From: Flavobacteriaceae bacterium EG-1
GTDB lineage: Bacteria; Bacteroidota; Bacteroidia; Flavobacteriales; Flavobacteriaceae
Direction of reading: 5' to 3'
Assembly (NCBI RefSeq): GCF_009649685.1
Contig: NZ_WJPK01000001.1
Span: 1,678,760-1,742,759 of the forward strand
Length of the DNA stretch: 64,000 bases
Shown: piece by piece, positions 43,503 to 54,200 of the stretch
Numbering within the stretch: position 1 is the stretch's first letter
How the letters are laid out: each line of letters starts with the position of its first letter
The notes under the pieces: model-generated
Database searches by the model: none
Seen by the model: the letters and a program-made list of their open reading frames with translations, nothing else
What the model was told of the DNA's origin: nothing
Translations under genes and position numbers: made by a program

Positions 43503-45368
43503 TTATCTTTTTCCAGTTTTTTTCTGTTCTTCAGCCTGTTCCATCATTTCACGCATCTTTTTCTGGAACTTATTTTCTTTCTTAGGCTTCTTCTTATTTT
43601 CTTGAATTTGAGCATGAATTTTATCATTATCGATAATTACATTTTTAATTACCAGCATTATACCAATTGTAATCAAATTAGATATAAAATAATATAAACT
43701 TAAGCCACTTGCGTAGTTGTTAAAGAAAATCAACATCATAAATGGCATTAAATACATGATAAACTTCATATTTGGCATACCAGGTTGTTGAGGCATATTT
43801 TGTCCTGTTGTCATCATCATATAAAAGAAGATTGCAATTGAAGCCAATATTGGAAATAAGCTCATATGATTTCCATAAAAGGTAGAAATCACTGGTATAT
43901 GTGTTGTCCATTCGAAAATTGCATCATATGAAGAGAGGTCTTCAGCCCATAAAAATGACTTTTGTCTTAATGCAAATGATGTTGGGAAAAACATGAATAA
44001 AGCATAGAATATAGGCATTTGCAATAATGCCGGCACACAACCACTCATTGGGCTAACCCCAGCTTTACCATATAACTTCATGGTTTCTTGCTGCTTTTTC
44101 ATTGCATTGTCTTTATACTTTTCATTCAATTCGGTTATTTCAGGTTTTAAGACTTTCATTTTCGCCTGAGACAAGTAAGATTTATACGTAACGGGCGACA
44201 TGGCCAAACGCACAATAATGGTCATTAAAATAATCGCAATACCCGCTGGTAAAAAATCACTTAGAAAAGAATAAAATGGTGTAAACACATATCGGTTTAT
44301 CCATCCAAAAATACCCCAACCCCAATAAATAGTATCTTCTAATTCGTACTGATCATGTTTTTTCAGTACATCAATATCTGTAGGTCCGTAGTACCAATTT
44401 AAATTCTCAGAAAGCTCACCTCCCTCTAATGATATTGGTATACTTACATCAAAGTCTTTTGTATACTTAACCTCTTTACTTTCTTCTTCAACTAAATTGG
44501 TTGAACGTATTTCCGCAGATTTAAAATTCTTCTTAGTTGCTAAGATAGAAGTGAAAAAGTGTTGTTTTAACGAAAGCCATTTTACATCTTCTTCAATATC
44601 ATCATCATCACCATTTGCAGATAAATAATCGATTTTACCATCCTCGTAGTTATACATCATTTCTGTATAACGATTCTCATACTTTACACTTTTACTGTGT
44701 CTTATACCTTTTAATGACCATTCTAAGGCAATAGGATTGTCACCTTTAATTACTCCATTTAACCCTTGCGACCGTATGGTAAAATCAACCATATAATCAT
44801 CTGGTTTCATTTCATATCGATATTCCAAAAATTCATTTGAAGAAATTTTAGCTTTCATTGATAATACTTGATTATCACCATTTTTACTAATACTGGGCTC
44901 AAAGTAAAGGTCTTTAGAATTCAGTGACCTATTATCTGAGGTGGTGAAACTAATTCCAAAAGATGCATTTCCATCCTTAATTAAATAGACCGGAATGGAA
45001 TCATAAGTATTAAATTTTACCATTTTAGCTTCTACAAGCTGTCCACCTTTATTACTAACTTTTAATTGCAATACTTCATTTTCGAGTAAAGTAATGCCAT
45101 CAGAAGGTTTTGTGAAACCAAAAGCACCTAATGCACTTTTATAATTGGCTACGGCAGTAGAATCTTGGAGATTAACCGAAGGGGTGGTTATATTAGGAGA
45201 TTGTGCATTTTCCTGAGCATTTTTCTGAGTCTCAACTTGTTCTTGTTTGGCTTTTTCAGCCGCTAATTCTTCGGGAGTCGGCCTATTTTGGTAAAACATA
45301 TAAATAAGTATCCCAAAAATGAGCACAAAACCAATAATTGAATTTATGTCAACTTTCTTTTCTTCCAT
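43503..45368 (-). CDS. yidC: Membrane protein insertase YidC
   Basis: This 621-residue protein inserts and folds inner-membrane proteins alone or with Sec. It has an N-terminal helix (IIGFVLIFGILIYMFYQNRP), a large periplasmic beta-sandwich domain (about 60-345) and the conserved five-helix core (AGIAIILMTIIVRLAMSPVT, SPMSGCVPALLQMPIFYALF, MPFMMLIFFNNYASGLSLYY). A basic C-terminal tail (KKKPKKENKFQKKMR) contacts ribosomes. It is 77 bases downstream of pyrG on the same strand and ends at a strong terminator. Confidence 0.97.
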   Translation of the reverse strand: MEEKKVDINSIIGFVLIFGILIYMFYQNRPTPEELAAEKAKQEQVETQKNAQENAQSPNITTPSVNLQDSTAVANYKSALGAFGFTKPSDGITLLENEVLQLKVSNKGGQLVEAKMVKFNTYDSIPVYLIKDGNASFGISFTTSDNRSLNSKDLYFEPSISKNGDNQVLSMKAKISSNEFLEYRYEMKPDDYMVDFTIRSQGLNGVIKGDNPIALEWSLKGIRHSKSVKYENRYTEMMYNYEDGKIDYLSANGDDDDIEEDVKWLSLKQHFFTSILATKKNFKSAEIRSTNLVEEESKEVKYTKDFDVSIPISLEGGELSENLNWYYGPTDIDVLKKHDQYELEDTIYWGWGIFGWINRYVFTPFYSFLSDFLPAGIAIILMTIIVRLAMSPVTYKSYLSQAKMKVLKPEITELNEKYKDNAMKKQQETMKLYGKAGVSPMSGCVPALLQMPIFYALFMFFPTSFALRQKSFLWAEDLSSYDAIFEWTTHIPVISTFYGNHMSLFPILASIAIFFYMMMTTGQNMPQQPGMPNMKFIMYLMPFMMLIFFNNYASGLSLYYFISNLITIGIMLVIKNVIIDNDKIHAQIQENKKKPKKENKFQKKMREMMEQAEEQKKTGKR

Positions 45369-45445
45369 TTAATATTTTGATTCACCAAACAGATTGGCTT
45401 GGTTGATTTTTTTTTAATGAGCAAATATATGCCCAATTGATCACT

Positions 45446-47137
<1,692 letters not shown>

Positions 47138-47374
47138 TTATTCTCGTGGAAAATCTTTTTGAATCTTTCGAATTATCTGTTCTAGGCCATTGACCTTAAT
47201 TTCATACATGCTTTCTAACAAATTACCTAGTTTATCGTCTGGAAATCCTTTTTGCTTAAACCATACGTAATATGGTTCTGGTAAATCGACTAATAATCGT
47301 CCTTTATATTTACCAAATGGCATACGGTAATGTGCCAGTTCTATTAGTTTTCTGCTATCAAAATTCACTTCCAT
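47138..47374 (-). CDS. DUF3820 family protein
   Basis: This 78-residue protein contains the family signature MPFGKYKGRLLVDLPEPYYV followed by WFKQKGFP. The DUF3820 family has been linked by name to quorum-sensing-regulated virulence factors, but its molecular role is unknown. It lies 54 bases upstream of pyrG on the same strand, divergent from the TIM-barrel isomerase gene. Confidence 0.88.
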   Translation of the reverse strand: MEVNFDSRKLIELAHYRMPFGKYKGRLLVDLPEPYYVWFKQKGFPDDKLGNLLESMYEIKVNGLEQIIRKIQKDFPRE

Positions 47375-47421
47375 TTAATACCCTTCTTAAAATTTAACCA
47401 GTTATTTAAATCTAAATAATT

Positions 47422-47445
47422 TATCTTTAAAAACCTTAAACACGA
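47422..47445 (+). promoter_or_regulatory. -7-like box and leader element of isomerase gene
   Basis: TATCTTTA (47422-47429) matches the -7 box at five of six fixed positions. TTAAACACGA (47436-47445) matches the TTAAACACTA leader element at 9 of 10 positions and lies 7 bases before the ATG. Confidence 0.4.
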
Positions 47446-47452
47446 CAAAATT

Positions 47453-48322
47453 ATGAAACGAAGAACTTTTATAGGAACCTCTGCTGCTGCCTCTGTAGGG
47501 GTAATGGCTTGTAAAACTGCAAATGCAATGCCTTCTAATAAAATTACGAACTCTAAATTAAAAAACAATATTAACCACAGTGTTTGCCGCTGGTGCTACG
47601 GTAAAATTCCTATGGAAGAATTTCTAAAAAGTTTAAACGACTTAGGTATTAAAGCGATGGATTTAACGGGTCCAGAAGATTGGCCATTGATGAAAAAATA
47701 TAATATTCATGCATCTATGTGTTGGGGAGCTGGTAAAGGTATATTAGAAGGATGGAATGACCCCAAACTGCACGAAGAATTAATTGCAGATTATTTACGA
47801 GTAATTCCTTTGGTATCAGAAGCAGGGTATACCAACTTAATTTGTTTTAGTGGAAACAGAAATGGAATGGACGACCAAGTAGGTTTAAAAAATTGTGCCG
47901 AAGGATTAAAAAAAATAATGCCCATTGCTGAAAAACATGGTGTAGTTATTCAAATGGAACTTTTAAATTCTAAGGTAGACCATGCCGACTATATGTGTGA
48001 TCATACTGAATGGGGAGTTGAATTATGTAAAGCAATAGGTTCTGATAATTTTAAACTTTTATATGATATATACCACATGCAAATAATGGAGGGTGATATT
48101 ATTAGAAATATTCAAGATTACCACCAATATTTTGGACATTACCATACTGGAGGAAATCCGGGTAGAAATGAAATTAATGATACCCAAGAACTTTTTTATC
48201 CTGCAATAATGAAAGCAATTTTAGAAACGGGTTATAAAGGTTACGTGGCTCAAGAATTCATCCCTACGTGGGATGACAAAATTGCCGCATTAAAAGAAGG
48301 TGTCACCATTTGCGACATATAA
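47453..48322 (+). CDS. Exported hydroxypyruvate isomerase-like TIM-barrel protein
   Basis: This 289-residue protein has a twin-arginine-like signal (KRRTFIGTSAAASVGVMAC) with a possible lipobox Cys. The xylose-isomerase-like TIM barrel follows, with probable metal and catalytic acids in VVIQMELLNS, LYDIYHMQ, GHYHTGG and YVAQEFIP. This pattern fits hydroxypyruvate isomerase and related sugar-phosphate isomerases. Export suggests action on oligosaccharide-derived sugars in the periplasm, but the substrate is unknown. It is monocistronic, with a terminator behind. Confidence 0.88.
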   Translation: MKRRTFIGTSAAASVGVMACKTANAMPSNKITNSKLKNNINHSVCRWCYGKIPMEEFLKSLNDLGIKAMDLTGPEDWPLMKKYNIHASMCWGAGKGILEGWNDPKLHEELIADYLRVIPLVSEAGYTNLICFSGNRNGMDDQVGLKNCAEGLKKIMPIAEKHGVVIQMELLNSKVDHADYMCDHTEWGVELCKAIGSDNFKLLYDIYHMQIMEGDIIRNIQDYHQYFGHYHTGGNPGRNEINDTQELFYPAIMKAILETGYKGYVAQEFIPTWDDKIAALKEGVTICDI

Positions 48323-48348
48323 CAATTCCATATTTTTAACGTTTTAAT

Positions 48349-48378
48349 AAAGCTTCTACATATTGTAGCGGCTTTTTT
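48349..48378 (+). terminator. Terminator after isomerase gene
   Basis: AAAGCTTCTACA (48349-48360) pairs with TGTAGCGGCTTT (48364-48375) apart from a two-base internal loop, followed by more T. Confidence 0.65.
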
Positions 48379-48447
48379 AATGGTATTATTGAGTGATTTC
48401 AATAATCATCTTCCCCCAAAGACATACCAATTAACCTGTTTCAAACT

Positions 48448-48726
48448 ATGAAAAAATCAGTATCTATTTTTTTAATAGTGCTTACTATGGGCATTATTAA
48501 TGGTTGTGTAAAGGAAGTAAAGGATGCACTAGACGACACTACACTCTCCTTACAATGTGTAAAAAAGGTTCAAGAATTTGACGAAAGAAATGAAGCTAAT
48601 CCCGATCGCAGTTGTGATGAAGTAATAGCAGATATTAATGAGATTGAAAGAACCTGCAGTGATATTTTATCCGAAAGCACAAAGCAATCATTTGCCGATT
48701 TACGCGAACATTGTATTGATAATTAA
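48448..48726 (+). CDS. Small cysteine-containing lipoprotein
   Basis: This 92-residue protein has a lipoprotein signal (LTMGIINGC, Cys20). The mature part is mostly alpha-helical and acidic, with four further Cys at 37, 56, 70 and 89, spaced so that two disulfides could staple a helical bundle. I do not recognise a family. It is convergent with the DUF922 gene and has no clear partner. Confidence 0.78.
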   Translation: MKKSVSIFLIVLTMGIINGCVKEVKDALDDTTLSLQCVKKVQEFDERNEANPDRSCDEVIADINEIERTCSDILSESTKQSFADLREHCIDN

Positions 48727-48745
48727 GTACAGATCTTAGTTAGAG

Positions 48746-49276
48746 TTATTCATTCAAAGCTTCATGAATAGTTTTATTCCAGGTTTCCTGTTGCTTTATA
48801 TCACGTGAATAATTCGTCTCACGATCATATTTGTTTTGAAAGGCGTGCAAATCTCTATTGATTTCCACAAAAATAGCGCGTACCTTCTTCTTAATGTTTG
48901 TATCATTTCTTACTGTTCGCAACCTTTCTCTAAATTTTTTAGCAAAAAGTTCAGTAATATCGAAGTGTAATTGTTCGTGACTTAAAATTACATCATCGCA
49001 CACATCGGGCTTATACCATGATTTATTTGGATAAAAAAGTGAATTAACTATAACTTCCAAACTAGATTCTCCATTACCAATAATACTGCTTAAAGAGTAT
49101 GTTATACCACTTGCTGTTGTAGCAGCAGCCCATTCAGTTTTAAGAGGGCTACCTTGGTAATCTGCCCAAGTTAATTTACGATCTTCAGACCATAATAAAA
49201 CACGGTCTTCATCTTGTGCTTGAATTTGAGAACAAACTATAAAACAAAGTACTAATAAGCCTTTTAATTTATCCAA
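48746..49276 (-). CDS. Exported DUF922 putative zinc protease
   Basis: This 176-residue protein has a signal peptide (GLLVLCFIVCSQIQAQ). RKLTWADYQGSP is typical of DUF922, and the HExxH motif in ILSHEQLHFDITELFAKKF near residue 100 suggests zinc peptidase activity. No substrate is known. It is the last gene of a four-gene minus-strand run and overlaps the OsmC gene by 13 bases. Confidence 0.85.
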   Translation of the reverse strand: MDKLKGLLVLCFIVCSQIQAQDEDRVLLWSEDRKLTWADYQGSPLKTEWAAATTASGITYSLSSIIGNGESSLEVIVNSLFYPNKSWYKPDVCDDVILSHEQLHFDITELFAKKFRERLRTVRNDTNIKKKVRAIFVEINRDLHAFQNKYDRETNYSRDIKQQETWNKTIHEALNE

Positions 49277-49668
49277 TTGAATTGAATTTGTCTATCAATA
49301 TCCGGATGAAGACTATAATGTACCGGGCAAGTATTGGCAGTGTGGATTAATATTTTGCGTTCTTTATCTCCTATATTGGCTGGCAATTTTAAATCAACTT
49401 CAATTTTAGAAATACGGCGAGGATTGGCAGCCATATGTTTTGTAACCTCAGCAGTTGCATTTGTCAAATCTATTTCTAATGATTTTGCTTTAATTCCCAT
49501 CATCGTAAGTATACAGCTCGCCAACCCTGTTGCTACTGTATCGGTTGGAGAGAAAGCTTCACCTAAGCCATTATTATCTACTGGTGCATCTGTTGTAAAA
49601 GAATTTCCTGATCGCAAATGCTCACATGTTGTTCTCAAGTTACCTTTATAAGTTACTTTTGATGTCAT
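49264..49668 (-). CDS. OsmC/Ohr family protein
   Basis: This 134-residue protein carries the family's two reactive cysteines, in TGLASCILTMMG near residue 52 and ANTCPVHYSL near 117. These catalyse thiol-dependent reduction of organic hydroperoxides. The charged-lid Arg of Ohr is not obvious, so it belongs to the broader OsmC group. Its ATG shares a base with the previous stop (TAATG), strong evidence of translational coupling with the LysM protein gene. Confidence 0.92.
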   Translation of the reverse strand: MTSKVTYKGNLRTTCEHLRSGNSFTTDAPVDNNGLGEAFSPTDTVATGLASCILTMMGIKAKSLEIDLTNATAEVTKHMAANPRRISKIEVDLKLPANIGDKERKILIHTANTCPVHYSLHPDIDRQIQFNWIN

Positions 49669-51857
49669 TAATTAATAGTTTTTATTTCATGTAAACGTAA
49701 ATCTTCATAACTCATTATATAAGACGCCTGATTAAAATAGCCTGAAGCAAAATCTTTTTCATAAGAAAATTTATTTCCAGTATACTCGGTCTCCCCTACT
49801 ATCTTAGAAATTTCAAACAAATCATTTTTGTACGCTAATTTTAATAATAAATCGTAGGTAGTATCAAAACCTCGAATTGCATATCGATCTGGTTCGCCAC
49901 CGAAACGTTTCAGATAAGCTTTTTCAAAACTATTACTAGCAGGTTCGCGAAAAACTGAAGGATAGGTAAAATGTAAGTTCGACAAATGTGTACTTGAGAT
50001 TACATCGCTATCAAATGCGTTGTTCTTATGAGTAGTAAACATTCTCAATTTTAATTTTTCTTTATCAGTTTCTGGATCTAAAAGCGAATTATTTAGAGAA
50101 TTTAAAATGGAAGTTACACTAGTTACTAATTTAAAGTTATCACTTTCAACAAAAACCCAATTCTCTTTTTCTTTTACAAATAAAGACTTTAACCCATCAA
50201 TACTAACTCCTATATTCTTTTCTTCCTCGATAACTTTAGCAACTTTTGCTTCCGGAAAATTGTCTACAATAATTTTACTAGATTTAACATGAGCAGAATC
50301 TGCAATAATTATAATATTTTGATCTATATATATTTCTTTTATATATGCAATCATTTTCGCTCTTAACAATTGGTCGTCTGTATATGAAAAGAATACATTT
50401 TTTAAACTCACATCCTTATTCGGCTTAATTGGGGTAATTACCGGTACTTTTTTATCAGCAGCTCGTACAGCAACTTCTCGAACTGATGCAAGATCAAAAG
50501 GACCAATAATCGCATTATAATCACCTAAATTTTCACGCAATAGAAGTTCTTTTGTTTTAGCAAGTTTATACTGATTATCAATAGTTTTAACATCTACTGA
50601 AATACCTAATTTCGCAACCGAATCTAATGCAATTAGGGCACCTGAGTAAAAACCTAAACTGTATTTTAACAAACTGGGCTTATCTAATTGTTTTTGTATT
50701 TCATCTACTTCATTAAAATCAATTCGATCTAATCGAAAAGGTAACATAAACAGTACTTTAGGCTTATGAGCAGTATTTATACTATCTAAAAGATTCAATT
50801 TATCTAAAACCAATGCATTTCGAACCTCAAAATCTCCAATTTGATCTTTTGGCAGTTTTAAAATCATTCCAGCCTTTAGGCCCTCAGACAAATTAGGATT
50901 TAATGCTAACAATTCTTTATACGTAATACCCAATTTACGAGTCAATGAAAATTCAGTTTGCTTAGGTTTTACTTCATAAAAATTAAAATTGTCGGTATTA
51001 ACATCACCCGCATCTAATTTTTGCTGTGGTAATCTAATAATCATACCTTCTTTTAATCCTCCTTTTTCAGTAATTTCAGGATTCAATCGAACAACCTCAT
51101 CAGACTTTACTCCGAATTCTTGTTCCAATCGATAAAAATTCATTTTAGAAGGAACTGTATAAGAGGTATAAATTTGAGTTTCCTGATTATCTACAGTACT
51201 ACCTGGTATTCTTGGTAATAATAATTCTTGTCCTTCCCTTAAATAATCAGTTGTTTTTGACAGGTCGGGGTTTAAAACCATCATACTATCAATAGTAATA
51301 TTATGTTTGTGTGCAAGACTCCATCTAGTTTCTTTAGGAGCCACCTTGTAGGTAATATAATTTTCTGGGTTAAGTTCATTATCTGGTCTTTTAACCCTTT
51401 TGAATTTGGGAATTTGCAAAACCATATTTTTTTTTAATGACGAAGAATACAACGCGTTATTATATTTTTTTATTTCCTCTTCAGAAACTTTATAACGCTT
51501 CGCAATTCCAAACAATGTTTCTTTTCTACGTACTTTATGAGCGGTAAATCCAATAGGTTCTTCATGCCTTTTAGAATTTACTTCAATATTCTTATCATTC
51601 ACAACAACAGGTTTTGTTTGTGATGCACGAGAAGTGGCTGGAATTACAAGAATAGTATTGGCTTTTAAAGTTTGTCCATTTTTTATCTCCTTATTGTATG
51701 TGAGAATAGTTTGTGTAGTAACTTCATACTGTTTGGCAATACCCTCTAAAGTCTCACCTTTTTTAACCGAATGTGTTGTGAATTTTTGAGCCGTAGCTTT
51801 ACAAGCTACAAAGGCAATTAAAAAAATTACAAGTACGTTTTTTAAAACTAGATTCAT
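49668..51857 (-). CDS. LysM-repeat lipoprotein with PBP-like domain
   Basis: This 729-residue protein has a lipoprotein signal (VLVIFLIAFVAC). About five LysM-like modules follow (HSVKKGETLEGIAKQYEV, HKVRRKETLFGIAKRYKV, YKVAPKETRWSLAHKHNI, and two more divergent copies to about residue 345). The C-terminal 360 residues resemble a type I periplasmic-binding fold (VLFMLPFRLD, YSGALIALDSVAKLGISVDV, AIIGPFDLASVREVAVRAAD). It could tether to peptidoglycan and sense a ligand. The ATG at 51857 opens on the signal. It starts 13 bases after guaA. Confidence 0.87.
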   Translation of the reverse strand: MNLVLKNVLVIFLIAFVACKATAQKFTTHSVKKGETLEGIAKQYEVTTQTILTYNKEIKNGQTLKANTILVIPATSRASQTKPVVVNDKNIEVNSKRHEEPIGFTAHKVRRKETLFGIAKRYKVSEEEIKKYNNALYSSSLKKNMVLQIPKFKRVKRPDNELNPENYITYKVAPKETRWSLAHKHNITIDSMMVLNPDLSKTTDYLREGQELLLPRIPGSTVDNQETQIYTSYTVPSKMNFYRLEQEFGVKSDEVVRLNPEITEKGGLKEGMIIRLPQQKLDAGDVNTDNFNFYEVKPKQTEFSLTRKLGITYKELLALNPNLSEGLKAGMILKLPKDQIGDFEVRNALVLDKLNLLDSINTAHKPKVLFMLPFRLDRIDFNEVDEIQKQLDKPSLLKYSLGFYSGALIALDSVAKLGISVDVKTIDNQYKLAKTKELLLRENLGDYNAIIGPFDLASVREVAVRAADKKVPVITPIKPNKDVSLKNVFFSYTDDQLLRAKMIAYIKEIYIDQNIIIIADSAHVKSSKIIVDNFPEAKVAKVIEEEKNIGVSIDGLKSLFVKEKENWVFVESDNFKLVTSVTSILNSLNNSLLDPETDKEKLKLRMFTTHKNNAFDSDVISSTHLSNLHFTYPSVFREPASNSFEKAYLKRFGGEPDRYAIRGFDTTYDLLLKLAYKNDLFEISKIVGETEYTGNKFSYEKDFASGYFNQASYIMSYEDLRLHEIKTIN

Positions 51858-51870
51858 ATGTTTTTTATGG

Positions 51871-53403
51871 TTATTCCCATTCAATAGTCGCTGGGGGTTT
51901 TGAACTAATATCGTAAACAACCCTATTTACGCCTGGAACTTTATTTATGATTTCATTGGACGTTTTTTGTAAAAACTCGTAAGGTAAATTAACCCAATCT
52001 GCCGTCATACCATCTGTACTTTCAACCGCTCTTAAAGCTACACATTTTTCATAAGTTCGCTCATCTCCCATAACGCCCACACTATTTACGGGTAAAAGCA
52101 TTGCACCGGCTTGCCAAACATTATCATACAACCCCCATTCTTGTAATCCCTTTATGAAGATATGATCTACTTCTTGTAAAATAGCAACTTTTTCTGGAGT
52201 TATATCGCCTAAAATTCTTATTCCCAAACCTGGTCCTGGAAATGGGTGTCTACCTAACAATTCTTTATCTAAACCCATACTAGCTCCGACTCTACGCACC
52301 TCATCTTTAAACAACATTTTCAGGGGTTCAACTACTTTTAATTTCATATAATCTGGCAAACCACCAACATTATGATGACTTTTAATTGTGGCAGAAGGTC
52401 CACCAGTAGCAGAAACTGACTCAATTACATCTGGATAAATCGTGCCTTGGGCCAACCATTTTGCGTTTTCAACTAAATGTGATTCATCATCAAAAACCTC
52501 AATAAAAACACGCCCTATTATTTTTCTTTTCGCTTCAGGGTCACTCTCTCCTGCCAATGCATCCAAAAAGCGTGCCGAAGCATCTACACCTTTAACATTA
52601 AGACCCATGCCTTCATATTGACCAAGTACGGCTTTGAACTCATTTTTACGTAGTAAACCGTTATTCACAAAAATGCACTGCAGATTTTTTCCTATAGCTT
52701 TGTGTAATAATACAGCCGCAACCGAAGAATCTACTCCACCTGATAATCCCAGAATCACTTTTTCATTACCAAGTTTTTCTTTAAGTTCAGCTACCGAAGT
52801 TTCAACAAAGGCATCTGGTGTCCAAGTTTGAGCAATTCCAGCAATTTTAACTAAAAAATTCTCTAAAACTTGTTTTCCATCTTTTGAATGATAAACCTCT
52901 GGGTGAAATTGAATTCCGTATGTTTCTTCTTCTAAAAATTTAAATGCTGCATTTTGAACATCAGTAGTACTAGCAATAAGCTTAGTATTTTCTGGTAATT
53001 TCTTAATTGTATCCGCATGACTCATCCAAACTTGACTTCCAACATTCACATTTTTTAAAAATGGACTATCAGCATCTACATGCGAAAGATTAGCTCTTCC
53101 ATATTCTCTTGTATTTGAATTCTCAACATTTCCACCATTAAAATGCGCAAGATATTGCGCACCGTAACAAATACCCAACAAAGGCTTTTTACCTCGTATT
53201 TCAGACAAATCTGGGTGTGGCGCATCATTTGCTCGAACCGAATATGGCGAACCAGAGAGTATTACCGCATCAAATTCAGAAAGATCTTTCGGAGGGTTAT
53301 TATAGGGTTTTATCTCAGAGAAAATATTTAGTTCTCGAACGCGTCTACCAATAAGTTGAGTATATTGAGAACCAAAATCTAGAATTAGGACTTTGTTTTG
53401 CAT
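51871..53403 (-). CDS. guaA: GMP synthase (glutamine-hydrolysing)
   Basis: This 510-residue enzyme aminates XMP to GMP. The N-terminal glutamine amidotransferase domain opens [20 protein letters not shown] and has nucleophile Cys in [14 protein letters not shown] near residue 78 and His-Glu in FHPEVYHS. The ATP pyrophosphatase P-loop is [18 protein letters not shown]. The dimerisation domain ends the protein with PPATIEWE. The ATG at 53403 opens on the GATase fold and lies 3 bases from an exact -7 box. An envelope gene run follows in the same operon. Confidence 0.98.
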   Translation of the reverse strand: MQNKVLILDFGSQYTQLIGRRVRELNIFSEIKPYNNPPKDLSEFDAVILSGSPYSVRANDAPHPDLSEIRGKKPLLGICYGAQYLAHFNGGNVENSNTREYGRANLSHVDADSPFLKNVNVGSQVWMSHADTIKKLPENTKLIASTTDVQNAAFKFLEEETYGIQFHPEVYHSKDGKQVLENFLVKIAGIAQTWTPDAFVETSVAELKEKLGNEKVILGLSGGVDSSVAAVLLHKAIGKNLQCIFVNNGLLRKNEFKAVLGQYEGMGLNVKGVDASARFLDALAGESDPEAKRKIIGRVFIEVFDDESHLVENAKWLAQGTIYPDVIESVSATGGPSATIKSHHNVGGLPDYMKLKVVEPLKMLFKDEVRRVGASMGLDKELLGRHPFPGPGLGIRILGDITPEKVAILQEVDHIFIKGLQEWGLYDNVWQAGAMLLPVNSVGVMGDERTYEKCVALRAVESTDGMTADWVNLPYEFLQKTSNEIINKVPGVNRVVYDISSKPPATIEWE

Positions 53404-53406
53404 GGG

Positions 53407-53414
53407 CAAAAATA
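53407..53414 (-). promoter_or_regulatory. -7 box abutting guaA start
   Basis: TATTTTTG on the minus strand is an exact TAnnTTTG match separated from the ATG by CCC. With the box's last G at -4, the A of ATG is the predicted +1, so the mRNA would be leaderless. Confidence 0.55.
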
Positions 53415-53651
53415 GCAAATTGAAAATTTTAAGAAAGCTTATCTAAAATATATTTATAACATAAATATTAAAGAAATATATTTTGTAGGAAAATACAACA
53501 ATTATATTCAATTATCGTTAATACTTGAGTATTTAGATTTCAACTTAAACTCCATCGATTTGGACAATTACTACTCCCCTCACAAAGATCTAGATACACT
53601 ATTATAAAATAATCTCTTTTGGTTATTTTTTAAAAATAAAATTTCTTCAAT

Positions 53652-54197
53652 ATGACTAATACTTATATGTCTGAGGTTAAATCGCTCTTAACAGCTGCTA
53701 TTACTATAAAGAATCATCCATTAAAGTTTTGCGTTCTAGGAACTATGGGGTTAGATGACACGCCCGAGTCTAGAATTATTGGACTTAGAGACGTTTCCGA
53801 AGATTATACATTCACGCTTTTCACGGACGAACGTTCTAATAAAGTTTCTCAAATAATAAAAAATCCTCACGTAAGTTTGCTTTTTTATCATCCCGAAGAA
53901 AAAATACAAATTAAAGTAAAGGGGACAGCCTTTATTGTAAAAGATGAAAGTTTTATAAAAGAAAAATGGTTAGAAATCACCTGCAATGGTAGAAAAGATT
54001 ATACTACTACTGAGGCTCCAGGCACTATTATACAAAATAATGAGGAAATTACTTTTTTAAAGGAAAAAAACTACTTCTGTATAGTTAAAATAGCTGCTGA
54101 AACAATAGAGTATTTAAAACTTAGAGATTCCAATCATTTCAAAGTGCAATTTCATCATGCATTTAATGGATGGGTTAGTCAATTTTTAGTTCCTTAA
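53652..54197 (+). CDS. Pyridoxamine 5'-phosphate oxidase-fold protein
   Basis: This 181-residue protein has the split-barrel FMN-binding fold: LGTMGLDDTPESRIIGLRDV, YTFTLFTDERSNKVSQIIKN and VSLLFYHPEEKIQIKVKGTA are typical of PNPOx-like proteins. It lacks the long C-terminal dimerisation segment of true PdxH. It is monocistronic and its stop is 3 bases from that of the convergent decarboxylase gene. A C-rich stretch (CTACTCCCCTCA) lies about 70-80 bases upstream. Confidence 0.86.
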   Translation: MTNTYMSEVKSLLTAAITIKNHPLKFCVLGTMGLDDTPESRIIGLRDVSEDYTFTLFTDERSNKVSQIIKNPHVSLLFYHPEEKIQIKVKGTAFIVKDESFIKEKWLEITCNGRKDYTTTEAPGTIIQNNEEITFLKEKNYFCIVKIAAETIEYLKLRDSNHFKVQFHHAFNGWVSQFLVP

Positions 54198-54200
54198 TAA

